64,000 bases of DNA. Origin: Urechis unicinctus. Its lineage: Eukaryota > Annelida > Polychaeta > Xenopneusta > Urechidae. Position 1 is the first letter of the stretch. Every line of letters starts with the position of its first letter. Shown here in pieces: positions 46,874 to 64,000 of this stretch. The stretch covers positions 31,951,787 through 32,015,786 of the forward strand of contig CM067349.1 of NCBI GenBank assembly GCA_034190875.2, given 5' to 3'. The notes beneath the pieces are model-generated. The model made no database searches. It worked only from the letters and a program-made list of their open reading frames with translations, and was not told the DNA's origin. A program made the position numbers and the translations under genes.

Positions 46874-49365
46874 TTACATTCATATGTACGTTATAGTCGT
46901 ACTTTAACGGGTAATATTCACGAAAATAAAGAATGAAAATCGCTCAAATTTCACAGTAGCATTTTAAAATTATATATTCATGTTCATAGATGACGGTTTT
47001 CCGATTTTAATAAAGAAATCTAGCAATAATATGCTTACGTTACCAGGCAATGTAAACATACCAAAACCTACGTTGACAACGCACCTTTTGAAACGTTAAC
47101 TAATGACGTCATAAGGATTTCCCCAGTCATACGGTCGCGTTATGACCGCGTGTTTTCGAAACATCTCTAATATTGTAATTTGCGCTAACGTGTAAAAAAG
47201 AACTCGTGTCCTCATAAAAATAATAAATATTGTACTTCGTGTCTAGCTCTTATTCTGTGATTGTGTTGACTATTTGAAGAATGGTACAAGGAAGGGCAAA
47301 GTAGGTTCGACCGCACAAGAGCCAGAGTGTGAAAAGCATGTTCAGCGGCGTGTAGATCAATCCCTTGAAGTTCTTGATCACACATGTAGAGCCTAACTCA
47401 GGTGCTATCAATTCTCCGTCATATGTACTGAAACTTTATGCACGGGTCGCATCCTACAGCTTTAGATATTCCTTTCGTTTATCTTCTACAGCTTTTGAGG
47501 AACATTCGTATTTTCATGCATTTTCTGTGCAAACTATAAACGTTCACTTATATGCGGAATGCATTGCAATTCCCTTTCAAACTCTCGTAATCTGTATTTT
47601 CTGCACTGACGAATCTCACTACTGATTTGCGCCCAATTTATTCCTTTAATGTTTTAGATGTCCAAACAATAAAAGACTAAGATAATTTTCGAAATGATTA
47701 GATATGAAGTCAAACTTATAGATTGAGAATTATACTTAAAATGCTTATAAAATCACACAGGACGAGTAACATGACAATTCTCCCATTTAGATAAGTGGAA
47801 AAGTTTGGATTATCGGAATGTTCCCCTCGAGTGACGAATACAATATGCGACTGATGTCCGGATTAATGATATATATTGTTGGATACGGGGTTGCCAGTCA
47901 CCTTTTTAATGGAGATCAGAGAGAAATGTAATGGCCTAGGCAAGGCTGACCACGACTGGCCTGCAGCAACAGGGATAACTACAGATGGTGAATCACAGCA
48001 CAGGACTAGAAACTGAATATCACACAGTCGTCAACATCATATATAAATTTCGCAACAATTTATCGAAATATTTCAAACAATTCTTACCTCACAGAATGGT
48101 GTGGTATGATGATATGTGCAATCAAAAAATATCTATGCTGTTGCCTTTTTAAAATGATTCAAGCTGTGGAAATATACAGTTTAATAGAAGTTTATAGCTT
48201 GAAGGTAAACATTTCACAACGTGAGCCGTTCTGGTTATTAAATGAACCCTTCAAAAATATTGTCAAGCATGATGCTGGGGGTCCCATTGTATGAAATAAC
48301 AGGCCATTTATGTGGGAAATACCCGGACATAGTGGATAACCAGGCGAATTGAGGGTATCAATACAAAATCTATATATGTTAAGCCATCGCTAAGACCACA
48401 TACCAGGTGTCTCCGACTTATATAAGACCATATGATTTATTTTTATATTGAGCAATGACGTGATTGATTACTGTCGCTTTAGCGCTTTTAGTGACGCCCC
48501 AATCAGAGGGCAGATCGATCATGATCGAATGCCATGCAATAAAGTATTTTGATACGTGTATGTGACCTTAGGTGGGGTCCCTATTATATAGCACCTCCTA
48601 TGACATAGACAAGCAACATCTCATGCCGAGACAAAACCAAAACAATAGATCATCTATATCGCACCACACCCACAGCATCGCTGTACTGTTGCGAGTTGAT
48701 CGAAATGAAATATAGGTTCCAAAGTGATTATAATAAAACGCATAATAGAAATATAGTAAATATAACCCTAATAACAATACTGTTCATGTTGAAGCTTCAA
48801 TAAATCCGCCATGTTATTGTCATAATAAGAGCCGTCGTAACAACCAACTATAAAGAAAAGTTTTAAAAAAATGTTAAATTGGAGGTTGGAAGTAATAATA
48901 ATTGAAGACAAACTATTTTCGGCTATTTTAATCCAGACACATGTTTAAGATTTGTGCTATTAGGCGGTATTATATCAGGATGTCACAACTATGCTAGCAC
49001 TGTACATGAAAGGTATGGCCACATCAATCACGAAGAGAGCAGGGGAAGTGCCCACATGAATAATGCGGGCTATTTGTTATTAATATCAAACAGCCACCTA
49101 ACTGTAAATCACACTGACATTTTGATAGTACTTCTGCAATGAGTAAATACCTTCCAAAGATTCCTGTCATAGAGTATATGAATCATACATAATTGGAAAT
49201 AGGTATTTTGTTTGGCATCATACATTCCATCACATTGTGCACTGGAAAGAAATGAAAGAGATGCGCGTCGATTTACAATCGGGCTCAATGCTAATGATTG
49301 TGCTATATGCCTACACATCACCAACAGCCATTAGGTGTGGTACCAAATCTTGTCGGCGGATTAAA
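46871..49365. other. No gene recognised
   Basis: About 2.5 kb with no repeat or protein-like frame recognised; frames up to 86 codons have no recognisable domain. Confidence 0.35.
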
Positions 49366-49368
49366 GCC

Positions 49369-52005
<2,637 letters not shown>

Positions 52006-52007
52006 TG

Positions 52008-52890
<883 letters not shown>

Positions 52891-52895
52891 ATATG

Positions 52896-52923
52896 CAAAT
52901 AAAATATATATATATATATATAT

Positions 52924-52976
<53 letters not shown>

Positions 52977-53002
52977 TTTATTTTTGTATATATATATTTC
53001 CA

Positions 53003-53039
<37 letters not shown>

Positions 53040-53635
53040 ATTTCTATATATGTACATATAAATCTATATATAAATATACATATATATATATATTTATATA
53101 TATATGTAGATATATATTAACATATATACATATATATATACTCATAAATATATTCATATGTATATTTATATATGTATATATGAATATATATGTTAACATA
53201 TATATTTATATATATATATTTATATTTATATATATATGTATGCATATTAATTGATATATACATATATATCTATCTATATAAATATGTATGCAACGATATA
53301 TTTCAATGTGTGTAATTAAATGTATATACATTTTATTATACATGAATATATATCAATATATAAAGATATATATATATGTACATAGACGTATATATATATA
53401 CATATCTTCATTTTTATGCATGTACATATAAATATATGTAAATATGTTATCATATATATAAATGTACAGATACATACATATATATTGATTAATATTTATG
53501 CATAGTTATATACATATTTAGTTATATATGTATATATATATATATAAATGTATATATATATGTGTATATATATATATGCATAGATATATAGATATATATA
53601 TATGGATATATATATTTATATCTTTATATAACGAA
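52896..53635. repeat. Long imperfect (TA)-rich cryptic simple sequence
   Basis: About 740 bp almost devoid of G and C, with TA runs mixed with TAAATA, TATGTA and TGCAT variants. It is the longest simple-sequence stretch in the window. Confidence 0.95.
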
Positions 53636-56590
53636 TGTATATGCGTACTAGAAATACTAGTAAAGTATGTTAATGTATCAAGTTCACTATTTAGCTTCGC
53701 GAGGAATATTTAAATCCATGAATCATTCATTTATTTGCTCACACCCGCTGAGCAATATCTCTTTATATCACTTCCGCTCTTTAAATATAGTTACATTGAA
53801 ATCAGGTCGTAACGTAACGTAACTTGCAAACTGCCAACATACTGCCGAGAGCAGCTGTCACAGACACTACACAGTTGATAAAAGAAATGTTCATTGGATT
53901 ATTACCCTTGACCAGCAGACGCCATTTGAAGCGTTTTAAGTGTCAATGTTAATGACACAATGTGCTTTCAGGAAAACACAATGTTGCCCAGGGTCCATTT
54001 CCTCATCAACGTAACTGGATCATCATATAAAATGATATGGTCTTCAAAGATACTAGACAGGTCATATTTTCTATGCAACACCTAAGTCGTCTATAACACG
54101 GACACCTATGACGACATGATCGACTGATGTAGTCTGTAATAATTTCGTTCATTTGTACCTATCAAAACAAATACGTATCGATGTCAGAATTGCTTGCTAA
54201 CCATAGGTCAGAGCTTTATTCATTCAAAGTGATACTCAATTGTGCGAAGTTGCAGATACATACAATCTTATACAAAGCGTATCGCCGACAGAGCCCTTTG
54301 TCTAAAATGTATGTCGAATAACCACTCTTGGCATTAATAGCATCAAGCGAAAGCGTCTAGACTAATGTGCTAGGGATGCCGTCAAATGATATATATAATG
54401 TATCTTACTTTATTGCTAGGGTCATGGTTTGTTTAACAATTACAGCTCACATTGAGAAGATGCTTATCCGAAATATTATGTTTCTTCTTTTATCATCAGT
54501 GTATGGATTGAGCTGTGAATCAATGAAACTGATATAAGTGACAAACAACGCAGACAATTCTCTAATGTTTACGGAAAGGTTCCCCGCTAGATGATGCATT
54601 AGCGGTACCTGAAGTGTCTGCAGAAACATTTGATAAATAACACCAATGTATATGCGTGCTCATAATGTATATGTTTTTAATGCATACAGCCAGTCGATGT
54701 TTTGGCTTTTGTCAAAATTGACCTCATTCTACAGCGAACAGCTGGTTGTTTTCCTATGGCATATGGGACGCTTGCTCTGCGGAAAATGGTTGACATATTT
54801 AAGTTTACCCAAATACTCAGTCAGATTTCGACAGCAGGCCTATTGGACGACTGCGTTTTGCGATCTGCTTCAACAGATAAGCTTAGTCGTTTTCCGCGAG
54901 ACTGTTATGTGTTTTTAGCTACAGAAAAATTGAGATAGCATTGACGATCCCTTATTTGATTTCGTGCGTGTCTGATCGTTATTGGCCCTGTCAATCCGGT
55001 AATAATTCAGATTGTGCATTCTCCTGTTTTGTGTTGAACAATGAAGACGCATGATATACGACATTGATTACATGGCATTATTATATCGTGACAAAGGTCG
55101 TGTTGTCAATAGCAGTGGCATCAGGCAAAGATACTCACGCGTACACACATTTATACATTGATATGCAATTTCAAGGATATCAAATGCTAATGAGGGAACA
55201 TAAGCTCGGTTGCGCATTTTAAAGCTCGAAATTAACTAATAAGTTCATACAGTAATATAACTTTATTACGCACCCAACAACATTGGTCAAATTACTTTCG
55301 CATGAATATGAGTTGATGCTAAATCTGTTTATCAACTCGACAGTTTCAACCTGGAGCGTTTGTCTATATCTGCGATTAGGGTAAGCGTAAAAGGCAAGGA
55401 ACCCTTATTCACATTGTATGACCCTGGCGACTAACGATGCATTCTTACCCCTCGGAATTATATCATATGGTGCTTTCAGTTTACTCAATGATGCTGCACA
55501 GCAATACCATAACATGATATATCTCGCAAACCTTGGGCCGGCATTTAACGCTTTCCCAGCCAGGTGTGCATGGTCGTCAATTGCCAGAACATTAACATAC
55601 CCTACTATGTGCCACTACGGCATGCGACATCTGGTAATTTCCACTTGAACACGGGTTGTCGGTACTAGTATTGATGCAAACGCACAATCGATCTGAAGTA
55701 ACTCACATACGTGAACCACGCATCCATTTCATTAATGAATTGGCACATACATATGGTTTTACAACTATATAAGATTGCTTGGATGAATATGTCGACATGG
55801 TGACTAGGTTTGATTAACTGCTAGTGAAATTGCAAGGTGAGCCTGTTACACCCCAAGCAATTTCTCAAATACTGATAGTTGCCGGCCACATACGTAACTA
55901 ATGAACATGTCTTTACAATTCCATCTGCCAGAAGTTATGTTAAACGGTACTTCGGTTGCAATTACCTAAAAAGACCAATACAAACGTGTACAATTGTTCA
56001 TCGGGAAATGCACAAGCCTTAAAAGTGAGAGGAGAGTTCGAGATTGACCAACAAAGCCGTATCTAACGACGTAAAAAAATACATGCGGGTCCAATCAGCT
56101 AAAATGACGTTCAATCGCAATTAGTTTACCTGTTGTTCTTTGGCATGGATCTGTCACTAACCAGATACTTTTCCGCAAAAACAAGACGCAGTTTTGTTAT
56201 ATGCTGGGTAGCATTTTTACCAATGCAATATCTTAAACAAAATTGCATTTACAATGACGTGCCATAGTGGAGTAGCTAAAATCAATGAGACACTATTGTC
56301 TAATGGCAAATATAATCACTTTTATACCCATCGCAGTGAACGAAGGGAGACAATTGTCTTAATTAGTTGTACGGAGTATATATGTTAGACCCAGGTTTCT
56401 TCTTTTCATTTTGCTGCAACAGAACAAACAAAGAAAGGCCCTGTTTTAGTGCTTTTCACCATAATTGTGATTACCTTGCTTATTTTATTAAACTAGGCTA
56501 TTCAGTAGCCCCATGATGTTTGGAGTTCAAAATTGTGTATAGCCCATAGTCTAAGAGCATAGTGATGGTTGTGCTGTATACATGTGTATT
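53636..56590. other. No gene recognised
   Basis: About 3 kb without microsatellites. Two overlapping frames (54,646-54,938) are unrecognised. No promoter, RNA gene or repeat found. Confidence 0.35.
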
Positions 56591-56594
56591 ATAC

Positions 56595-57485
56595 TGGCGT
56601 AAGATCGCGTTAGGGTGGCTGGCATTCCCTAGCTGCCATTTCGGGTCGCGGGCTGTGAATTTGCCTGAATAAAATCTGGCGGCATAGACCGAAACGTTAC
56701 GAGAACGCCACGCTAGCAGTTGGTGTGTTTTACTTCAACATCACGACATATCTCGTTGCACTATTACTCAAGGTATCGTTAATCTTAACACAACCGCTGC
56801 GATGCGGTCCTTATCATATTATGTATCAGAAAAATTTATACAAAGTCTACAGTGAATCTGTTTTATATTTGGTTCTGGTTCGATTATCTCCAACATTCAT
56901 CTCACTCTTGATCCAAACTCAATGGTGCTTTTCATATAATAATCTCCCCATCATGCATATCTATGTTCAATTTCCACATGTTTCTTGTATTCATTTACTG
57001 CATAAAAAACATTTTGTCATGTTGTGGCAACAAATTAGCTACTCAAACACAATGAATTATGTGAGATAATTTTGCAGTCATGGCGAATTTGTACGTTGGT
57101 ACGTCATTGTCAAACATCACGTTGGGGTGGACATCAGCATGCTACATCTAATGTATGCTAATCACGCGAGGTGGATGATAATTCATGCGGGTAATTTTAT
57201 TTTATTTCTGCATGAAACAATACGGCAGACAATGCGGGATAGTCCACTATTTATCAAAAGAGCTTTTAGCTTACGCACAGGATTGGGCAATTGAAATGCA
57301 TGTCACGTGATATTATCGGCAACAGATGGATTTAATATAACCACGAAATATGCTTACGAACGTGATACAGGATATCATGTATCTTGTCCTTGTCTGATTA
57401 CGGATATGCGTCTATCGAAGTGTCTATGAGACTTAAATACACAGCGACAACATGAAATATTGATCACCCTGATGGCAATATTAAG
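56595..57485 (+). repeat. Dispersed repeat family B, copy 1
   Basis: Collinear with 63,370-64,000. Shared blocks: 'agaacgccacgctagca' (56,701 and 63,473); 'ttgcacta' then 'ctcaaggt' or 'ttcaaggc' and 'cacaaccgctgcgatgc' (56,755-56,806 and 63,533-63,582); 'cgattatctc' to 'tcactcttg.tccaaactc' (56,881-56,921 and 63,640-63,680); 'attggg.ca.tg' to 'gcatgtca.gtg' (57,283-57,310 and 63,804-63,831); and 'tgtccttgtctgattacg' (57,386 and 63,916). A 114-codon frame inside it (56,725-57,069) is not preserved in the other copy. Confidence 0.75.
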
Positions 57486-60400
57486 TGAATTTGGGCAGCA
57501 ATCGTATTTTGGATGATTATCTATTTCTGGAATTAAAATACGGGATATGTTTTTCGGGCACTTTGTTTTACTTTAATACCGGGTCTCGTTTTCTGTTACA
57601 ACGGAAACGTCCAAATCGCAACGAAATCAATCCACTTTAATCAAACGATGTAAATCATTTATATAATTAACAGCAGAAGCGTAAACATAATTCGATTAGG
57701 ACCAGAGTAAATGCAGTGCAAAGGACGAATTATGGTTTGTGTGACAACAATACCCCCTTTTCAACTCGTTTTGGTTTGCGTATGGAATGTCCCGCATCAT
57801 TTTTAAATATATTTTTACAATCCTAGAGCAACAAACATTTACAATTTCAAAAGTTGTTGCACGACAGATTCCAATGCTGGTAAATATGCATGTAAAACCC
57901 ATGCACTTGTGTCTGTTACCACCGTGATGGTTAATCTAGTTAGTTTAACTAAGCGTCGGATTTCATAATCAATGTGCGTCACGAGCGCTTCTATCGAATA
58001 TATCAAGATCACGGAAAGCTTTCATTGTTTTCTTACTGCAAGACTATCACGGTTTGCAATGCGCCATAGTGTAATTTAGAAACATGTGGCAGATCTGCAG
58101 CCACCGATCTAATCTTAGCCATCGAGCAGCTACCCAGCACTTGTGCTACATATGTTAATTTTTTCAGCCCTTAGTAATGAATGGTCGCTAAATAACACCA
58201 TGGATATGCGGTGCATGAAGCCATCTTAATCAATTATCAATGAGATTTCCAATACACATGTAGGGATTAGAAACTGTTACTGAGGACAGCGAATATACAT
58301 TATTTAGTTAACTAATCGAATCACATGACATTAATTCACGACCTTTTGGATTGTTTTCAGTTTGTAGCACGTTCACTTTTACAACGCCTCCCTATGAATC
58401 TTTAACCCGCGACGATATTTATCGAAAATATGGGCAGCTTACAACCCTTTTACAATCTTGATCATGATAACAGCAGCATCCATTGCATGTACACAATATT
58501 TTGGTACCCAGAGATACATAAGTGACCACAAACATTGATTGATCTGCGCTACCGAAAAATTGCTTGTTAATTGGCGCATTTTAATTCAGCAATCATCAGT
58601 CGGACAAGACTTTCACATGATTTGCGTGCTACTTAAGCCCTGTTTTGGGGATCATGTATCGAGTCAAATACGTGCGAAAAGCTTCTAGCTAAGCCCGGAG
58701 AGTGAATATAGTGCTTAATTTGAACAGGTTCTACATAAGGCAACTAACCACACATGACCCAGAACTACTGAACGAAACACGCTTACTGCACCATACTCGC
58801 TTCAAAGTGCAACATGAGTTCAACATGAGTGCACCACGCAAACAATCTGAGTGGCAATTATTTTGGCCATGGCTGTGGCACACAGCAAACGATCCATTTA
58901 TTTTTACCGACCAGGCTATCGAGTGCTTGTCTTGCCCTATATGTAGAAAAATAATTATTGCTTTGTTGCGTGCTGTTCTCTAGCAATTGTCGAAGATTTG
59001 ATCTCGTCTGAAAATTGGCATTGTTCTAAAGCGAGCATCGCAATGCCAAGGTTTTTAATGCGTCAAGTATGCTCATTATGTTCAACTACTGCGACTAGCT
59101 AAAGGTAAATTTTTTTCTGCAGCATTGCACGTTGCCTTATTCGTTTTTCACGCGTATGTTGCACAAACAGGACATCATATATAATCTTAAAGATTATTTT
59201 TCACGTATGTAACGAAACGTCAACAATAAAGAGAATTGAAGTGACATATATTTAACAATGCAAAAGTCCCAGGTACGATCACAACCACGGTTATTAACCA
59301 TGCGTTTTAAATAATGACGATTTCAGGAAAATTGTTTGCTGACGTAACGAAATGCGACCTGATAATATTGGCTGGAAAATGTCGGTGGTTTGTAGCTTCC
59401 CACAAGAGAAACTGATATCGTTTAGGCATTTTGATGAGGTGCACCTTTCAGTTGCCGCTCTGAAAAGTAGCGAATCATATTTGCTCGGTTACGATACAAG
59501 TACATATATTATGCCTAATAATTGTCATGCGTTATTTGGTATGAGATGTGGGTGTTCTGGGTTCTTTCGTCATTCGTATATCACTTGCATTAGTTGCAAA
59601 GATGAGGTTGCCTAACAAATTAAACAGCGGATATATTTAAGGTAAAGCTCATAAATACCGGTCGAGTCTTATAATGCACTAACACTGAAAAAAAACCCCG
59701 CACACTAGTTACTTCTGTGTTAATTGAAGTATGGTGATCATAAATAGGTATTCAGAATAATATGTTGTTAAGATTGATCTTAAGACGTTAACACTTATAT
59801 GAAAGCATGGAGATCTATCGTCAAATATACAATTAAATGGAAAGTTTTATATTAAAGAAACTGTGGCTGCTATTTTGAAACACAATTCTGTTTACTTAGC
59901 TTTATCAAGTTATTGTAAATCAACCTGAGGTCCTATGGTAATTGGACTAGTATGTTTTTGATAGCACTATCAGCTGAATCAGCAGACACTGGAGCAATTG
60001 GCTAGAGGGGATGCGTAGGGATATGGCGCAATCAAAAGCATTGTGGATCAACGCGCATCTCCATCTTGATTTATCCAACGCAAAATGTGATGGAACATAT
60101 GATGCCAAGCATAAGACCTGCTTCTAATTTTGTATGAATCAGAACTTCAATGACATGATCATTTGTAAGGAATTAACTCATTGCAGAGGTTCTATAATAA
60201 TGTCAGCGTGATTTACAGTTAGGTGGCCTTTTTATATCAATAACAAATAGCAGTCATCAATCATGTGGGTTAGTAATCTGCTCTTGACGAGACCGGTTTG
60301 GCAAAATCTGTCATATGCCCTTCCAGCGTACTTTGGATATCCTTATTAAACACCGCCTAATGTATTATTATTATGAGAATAATCGCCTGTGTTTACGTTG

Positions 60401-63360
60401 ATAGAGTTAATTCGCATAAAATCGCTTAGTTCCTTAGTATTCATTACGATAGAAAATATGCGTTAATCACATGCTTTAGCATGAATAATGTTGAGAGTAG
60501 TGGAAATGCAATCAAACCCGTTGTGTGATGCGATCTACATGGATGTTTGATGATCTGTATTAGATGTAGCTGGTTTAGATCTTTTACCCGTCCCAGGTTC
60601 ATGTATGTAGACTTTTTTACATGAAATTCACAAATCTCTTTAACGGCCTGCTGGCGTGTTAAAACTCGATGGACAAGCGCAAATATGCTTAATAGATTTG
60701 AACGAAGCATAATCGACTTTGTTAAGATAGAGCAAATCAATATTGGTAATTATAGGTGTAAAACCCAGGACAACATAAATAATTAAATCGTTCATGTTTT
60801 TAGTGTGTGTGAGAATTCAATTCAACCTTTCTTGAATATTGACATAAAGCGACTGCTTGGTTAACTAGTTAGATGGAGTGGTCAGCTTTTGGAAGGCTAC
60901 CTCATTCGCAAGCTTAAAAAAAATACATTTGTGGTGAACGGCCGATCGGCTCGCTACATATTTTGCTTGGTATACGGAAACTGACACAAGACAGGATAAA
61001 CAAACATAATCGAAAATAAAACGTTTCTACCTCGAAATGGAAGAACTCTTTTCATTTTTCTCCAATCGTATGGTTTATTAGCATTGCAAAAGAAATCTCT
61101 ACATTTTCAATCCAGAAACTTGAATCCATACAAAACTATTAAGACCATTTGTTTATTTGCACATCTAAATATTATCGGAATGAATTCGGCTCATATTAAT
61201 TGTGGGCTTAATGAGTAAATAAAAAAATAATCTGATACACGAGGGCAGATAAACAACATCGAAATGAAATAGAACGCCATTGCGCGCAAGAATGATCCTC
61301 CATAGAAAGAAGCACTCTGCACAGAAGATGCATAATTATAAAATGTTCATCACAAGCTATATGATGATCGGTATAGAATGATCAAATGTTGTATGATGAG
61401 ACACGTGGGGAGAGTTTAAATGTGCTTTGTGAGAGAATGAGTTAGGGCTCTACGCGTCATCAGGTATTGTAGGGTGGGGGTGGGGATAAGATTGGTATAC
61501 ATAAAGGTGAACCAGCTCTTCACACCATAACTATTGTGCGGTTTGCCGAACTCCGACCTGACTTCCCGCAAGGTATTCAACGAGTACCTCGTTTGAAGCA
61601 GCCATCACAATTACAGAGTGGGACCCAGACACAAATTTTGAACGATCTGCTGTAGTCCCACTTCATCATCAGCGATAGGGGGATAAGCTTAGATATCTAA
61701 TTGATCCTATGGAGAAACTCTTAGTTCAAGTATTTTGACACAGCTTTGTCAGCATATTTGTCAGACAGAGAATGTGCTTTTGCATTAAAATGCGCTTGTC
61801 AACAACTATTCTTGCATACGCAGATATCAGATACATTGTCACTGTGCAGTAAACTCTCTTTGCCGGTGAGACAATGGAATCGTAACGTATGTGCCGAACT
61901 AAGCACACTTAAAGTATGTTCGGCGTTATCTTACAGAAAATCATGTGGCAATACGGAGTGTTCAACCAGTGCGCATCGAATTAATAAAGTGCCGGTTTTC
62001 ATGCACGATTTCTGAGGATCAATGAGCCGGTTCGCCCGTCGTTGATTACTGTGTGATTGGGAACGCACGACGAGAAGCAGTGGCGGACGGCGCAACCACC
62101 AAGCCACGCAGATCTCGACCCCGTTTGAGCAGAAACGTATATATCTTGACCACATATCTCTCCTGAGTTTACCAATCCAGAGAGGCAGACATAACAACAC
62201 CCATCGAAGGTGTTAGGTGTGTTTCTACTACGGCGAGCTGTCCTGGACAGTTTTGTGAGCTTGTAGTTTCAGCGATTCAGTAAACCAACAGCGATTAACA
62301 CTCGCCATGGCAAGGATCAACGATTGGTTCTCTTAATCCATAACATCTCTCGTCCGAAGAAATAAAAAAGAAATTGAGCTGATAAAGGCAAATATGTGCA
62401 TCTAGTACGATGGCACAGCTAATGTACAATTGTCTAACATAATGCGTAACGGCTTATTTCGGGACTGTGGAAAATCGCTTATGAACGATAGCCTAATGAC
62501 ACAGACTCAAGTGATATTTGCTTAAACAGATGTGAACTATTGTCACAGAAAAAAAAAATATTTTGGGGTTGTTTTATTCTTGCCTGACATGGTCTCATCA
62601 AATGGCTGTTTTGTGGTACCATGGAATCATCTGCCTGAATTGTTATGCGGCTGAATAACCGACAACATAGTGGAAATGTGTTTGAAAATCCAATCCAATT
62701 CACTTCGCTGCTAAGCAATGTACTTAGCTTTGTCTAATCACTGTCTTGTTATCGTTCTTTTGGTAACATGTGCTGGTGTTTTTGAACGTATCAGTGTATA
62801 TAGCAGAAATTGACATCCATGTTGCTATGCTTAAGTGATTAACCAGCGCCGTTTGACCGATACATAACCGAAAATCTAATATAACATGTGTGACAGTCAA
62901 ATTATACCAAGCAGCTTTCATAAAATCATAGAGCATATCCGTAATTATACTGATGAAACATCGTCAGGGCTTCCTAGCTACTGCTGGTGCATTAATTGAT
63001 CACGCACAACGTCATTTGAAACAACAGGAAGTAATTATATAAGTCGTACAGTGCAGATCGGCGCGACACATGAGGTAAGAAAAATGGTGTCATGGACAAC
63101 CAATCCATTGCCAACAAAGTATACCGCAACTATCCAACAATCATATAGACATGATTGATAAAGAAACAAACACCTAGTGGGGGCTATTAATACGCTACGC
63201 AGCAAAAACAAATTATGTGTGCAACGACCAACAAAGCAGAATAAACAATGTTACCAGACAAAAATGTTCTATCCAAACAAAATGAATACTTGATCGATTA
63301 CTTCAGCTACCGGCGCTGTGATTGCGACCTGTTTTCCTTAGCGTAAGTTTGTGTTAATGC
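57486..63360. other. No gene recognised
   Basis: About 5.9 kb without microsatellites or recognised relics. Open frames are at most 98 codons and resemble nothing I know. A GC-richer patch lies at 61,480-62,230. Exons of a large gene cannot be excluded. Confidence 0.35.
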
Positions 63361-63369
63361 ATCGTTTGC

Positions 63370-64000
63370 ACAAGTGTATTCTTCCCTAAGGCAGGAATTT
63401 CTTAGCTGCCAAACGTGTGTTGGTTGGTAAATGTGCCTGAAATTGTCTGACGGCCGAGCCTAAGTCGTAGCAAGAACGCCACGCTAGCATTTGCTGATAG
63501 AGTGTTTTACTTAAATCTTGGGAAATATTTCTTTGCACTATAATTCAAGGCGCCATTAATCTAAGCACAACCGCTGCGATGCTCATGCATGCAGACACGC
63601 AAGAGTCTGCGAGGGTTCTATTATTTATTCGTTTCTTGGTCGATTATCTCAACACTCGTCTCACTCTTGGTCCAAACTCTACGGTGCTTTACATTTACTA
63701 ATACCCGAATCGTGCATCCAAGAGCACATACATTATCAATCTGTACAATGCTTCATGTATAACGTGACAACATACGAAGCTGTTTTTTTCAGGCTGTGAG
63801 GATTGGGTCATTGATGTGCATGTCATGTGGTATTATTGACGACCGATACAGTTTGTGTTACCACGAACGACTTTGAAACATGCCTAATAACATGAAACAG
63901 CATATCATATATATTGTCCTTGTCTGATTACGATCATGCGTCTAACAAATTATCATGCGATAGAAGTGAACAATTACATTCTGAAATATTGGTCAATTTG
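63370..64000 (+). repeat. Dispersed repeat family B, copy 2 (runs off the window)
   Basis: See copy 1 at 56,595-57,485. This copy is in the same orientation, lacks about 250 bp of the middle present in copy 1, and continues past the end of the window. Confidence 0.75.

Overview
The window looks like intergenic or heterochromatin-like DNA from an animal nuclear genome. It is AT-rich, full of very long dinucleotide microsatellites ((TA)n, (TG)n/(CA)n), and carries decayed non-LTR retrotransposons, a transposase relic, a tRNA-derived SINE-like unit and a complex satellite array. There are no operons, no dense gene packing, and no long open frame that reads as a host protein. The retroelement protein types are ones familiar to me from marine invertebrates (molluscs, cnidarians, other lophotrochozoans or deuterostomes). 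I would guess such an animal, but the sequence does not fix the taxon.

Layout. 0-8 kb: the 3' part of a LINE ORF2 on the minus strand (2.09-2.46 kb) and a much more complete plus-strand LINE relic (about 4.4-7.5 kb) with recognisable ORF1, endonuclease and reverse transcriptase pieces spread over several frames. 8-13.4 kb: two diverged copies of a long unclassified repeat (family A), and a (TA)n tract. 13.4-24.15 kb: a SINE-like pair, then a roughly 10-kb region bounded by short inverted modules and filled mostly by a satellite of about 265-bp monomers built around a 20-bp hairpin. At 19.68-22.54 kb three almost identical higher-order units of about 950 bp lie in tandem. 24.4-31.8 kb: further diverged repeats, including two more family A copies, with (TG)n and (TA)n tracts grown inside them. 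32.6-33.1 kb: a second, different reverse transcriptase relic. 38.6-39.5 kb: a minus-strand DNA-transposon transposase relic. 40-64 kb: mostly unrecognised sequence broken by microsatellites at 43.8, 45.7, 46.7, 49.4, 52.0 and 52.9 kb, plus a dispersed repeat pair (56.6-57.5 and 63.4-64.0 kb).

I found no intact host gene, no rRNA or tRNA gene and no CRISPR array. Every protein-like signal is a broken mobile-element gene. The most unusual structure is the 13.8-24.15 kb satellite/element region: its ends, its internal higher-order junctions and its hairpin core share sequence modules. That suggests the satellite grew from, or inside, a mobile element. Exons of a large, widely spaced host gene could be hidden here and cannot be excluded by eye.
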